Part shown: positions 62,792 through 64,000 of the stretch, piece after piece
How positions within the stretch are numbered: position 1 is the first letter of the stretch
Layout: each line of letters starts with the position of its first letter
Origin: Bacteroidota bacterium
Lineage (GTDB): Bacteria; Bacteroidota; Bacteroidia; Cytophagales; Cytophagaceae
DNA: 64,000 nt
Assembly: GCA_023458555.1 (NCBI GenBank)
Contig: JAEWYS010000002.1
Coordinates: 1-64,000, forward strand
Direction of reading: 5' to 3'
The notes under the pieces: generated by a model
Seen by the model: the letters and a program-made list of their open reading frames with translations, nothing else
Databases searched by the model: none
Told to the model about the DNA's origin: nothing
Made by a program: the position numbers and the translations under genes

Positions 62792-64000
62792 AGGCTTTCT
62801 ACGTATTTTTTCAACTGTGTTTTATCAATCATCAGCCTTTTAATATCATCAGCAAGGTTCCCTTTCCTGTACAGATTTCGCATTATCTTTTCATCTATAT
62901 TGGCAGTTGTACGAAAATCATGTATGAACATCTCATTTTTTTGCCCTTGGCGATCAATCCGGCCAATTGATTGCTTCCGGTGAAAATAGGAAAATGAATT
63001 TGAAAAGAAAACACATCTGCGACTAACACTCTGTAAACCATTCAATCCAGTGCCGCCTGATTGCATTGTGGCAACAAAGTACTGTGTTTCTTTATTTACA
63101 AACTTAATTAGTTCTCCGTCCCTCTCTTTAGGATTTCTTCCTGTAAATACAGAACATTTGTCAGCTCCTAAACAATCAACCAACATATCAATTTCAAATA
63201 TGTACTTGCAAAAGAAAATGATACTCTCTGAGAGAGGCAAGTCATATATTAATGAAATCTTATTGGAATTAAGATACTCAACCGAATCACCATCATTGTA
63301 ATATCCAGAGCAAATCTGCTGCATTCTGACAAAGGTTTGAAAAATATCCGTAACCTGAACTTCATCACTTTTTATAAGCTCAAGCAAATAATCCTTTTCT
63401 TTTTGGTAAAAGTGGTCTTGCGATGCTGTAAGGCTACATGTATGAGTTCGGTTTTGCATTGCTGGCAAATCCAGGCAGTCTTCTTTTGCTATCTGGTATG
63501 TATATGGCTCTAATAGCCCAATCAGATGATCCACATTCTTATATCCTATTATTTCGTCTCCCATTGGACCGCCCATGATCAGATATTTTTCCTCGAACTT
63601 CTTCCAGTCTCTAACACCGATAATCAGCGGAGAAAGAACAGCATATTGCATGTAAAAATTATGTACGTTGTCTGTTACTGGCGTCCCTGTCATTACAAGT
63701 TTATAGCTTGTTTTTTCACAGATCATAGCGATTCGTTTTGATCGTTTTGCTATTGGATTCTTAATCAAATGGCTTTCATCAACAATTATCAGGGTTTCAC
63801 TGTCAACAAAAGACATAGCTTCAAAAACAGCCCTATCACTACTTCCCATACTTTCATGGCCAATAAGCTTCCACTCTAATTCTGGACAATCACTCCATTC
63901 ATTTATTTGGTTTTGGAAATTCTTCTTTGTGGAAACAGGAAGAAACACCAAGACTTTTTTAATCTGTCCGGCTTCATATCGACTTATGGCCAAATCGATT
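62788..64000 (-). CDS. SNF2-type DEAD/DEAH-box helicase (5' end outside window)
   Basis: The frame is open to 64000, so about 404 residues of the C-terminal part are seen and the Walker A motif lies outside. Visible are VLVFLPVSTKKNF, the DESH box (LIIVDESHLIKN), MTGTPV, the motif V part TMQSGGTGLNGLQS and motif VI QSIGRIDRQGQ. These define SNF2/superfamily 2 helicases, common in early regions of phages that remodel DNA or replicate it. It is the first of four overlapping genes with the GNAT and IbrA/IbrB-like genes. Confidence 0.88.
   Translation of the reverse strand, partial: IDLAISRYEAGQIKKVLVFLPVSTKKNFQNQINEWSDCPELEWKLIGHESMGSSDRAVFEAMSFVDSETLIIVDESHLIKNPIAKRSKRIAMICEKTSYKLVMTGTPVTDNVHNFYMQYAVLSPLIIGVRDWKKFEEKYLIMGGPMGDEIIGYKNVDHLIGLLEPYTYQIAKEDCLDLPAMQNRTHTCSLTASQDHFYQKEKDYLLELIKSDEVQVTDIFQTFVRMQQICSGYYNDGDSVEYLNSNKISLIYDLPLSESIIFFCKYIFEIDMLVDCLGADKCSVFTGRNPKERDGELIKFVNKETQYFVATMQSGGTGLNGLQSVSRRCVFFSNSFSYFHRKQSIGRIDRQGQKNEMFIHDFRTTANIDEKIMRNLYRKGNLADDIKRLMIDKTQLKKYVESL

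Larger units (their letters stand above)
33493..64000. mobile_element. Prophage: contractile-tailed, Mu/lambda-mosaic, incomplete at window end
   Basis: The stretch carries a tyrosine integrase beside a split tRNA-Asn, a lysis cassette, tail fiber, neck, head, baseplate, tail tube and sheath genes, terminase subunits and early genes. Nearly all read on the minus strand. A sheath gene and gp43-gp48-type baseplate genes mean a myovirus-like particle. All structural genes look intact, so it may be active. The far end and the repressor/replication region lie beyond 64000. Confidence 0.93.

Overview
The window looks like a chromosome segment of a Bacteroidota bacterium, most likely of the Cytophagia type. 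The pointers are a PorP/SprF-family type IX secretion (T9SS) protein, large secreted proteins ending in T9SS-type sorting tails, a 7TM-DISM receptor, AT-rich leaders without strong Shine-Dalgarno sites, and A+T-rich promoter words close to the Bacteroidota TAnnTTTG box. I cannot name the genus.

Host part (1-33.5 kb). It opens with the 5' part of a secreted metallopeptidase-like protein (minus). A small carbohydrate locus follows: a Gfo/Idh/MocA oxidoreductase, a TIM-barrel sugar isomerase/epimerase and a beta-propeller lipoprotein. Next is a minus-strand operon of ECF sigma factor, membrane anti-sigma-like protein and secreted leucine-rich-repeat protein, divergent from a PorP/SprF gene. After a 1.06 kb gap come a 1149-residue secreted esterase/deacetylase, a 7TM-DISM receptor fused to an IS1595-type zinc ribbon, a nitronate monooxygenase-like flavoenzyme, an extradiol dioxygenase (YgiD type), a small membrane protein, L-serine dehydratase and an APC amino-acid permease. 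A two-component system and a complete RND metal-efflux system (TolC-like, adaptor, CzcA/CusA-type pump) form one plus-strand cluster closed by a strong terminator. A carotenoid-desaturase-like FAD enzyme precedes the junction.

Junction (32.8-33.6 kb). The 3' half of a tRNA-Asn(GTT) gene lies next to a tyrosine integrase, marking one end of a prophage. Downstream of the tRNA tail are two tandem cassettes, each made of a tRNA-Asn 3' half, a terminator and a small GIY-YIG nuclease gene; one copy is frameshifted and the other truncated.

Prophage (33.5 kb to the window end, incomplete). It is a temperate contractile-tailed phage: Mu-like tail and baseplate (sheath, tube, frameshifted chaperone, tape measure, gp43-gp48 equivalents) with a lambda-like head (GpA terminase, gpW-like protein, portal, ClpP-type protease, gpD-type decoration, gpE-type capsid). 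Nearly everything reads on the minus strand, in the unusual order terminase, tail, baseplate, head, neck, fiber, lysis, integrase. Two plus-strand islands interrupt it: a ribbon-helix-helix gene, and a secreted 'moron' with a T9SS-like C-terminal tail. The early end carries an IbrA/IbrB-like pair, a GNAT acetyltransferase and a SNF2-type helicase that runs off the window. A 28-bp dyad is shared by three phage gene starts, and several intrinsic terminators cut the late region into transcription units.
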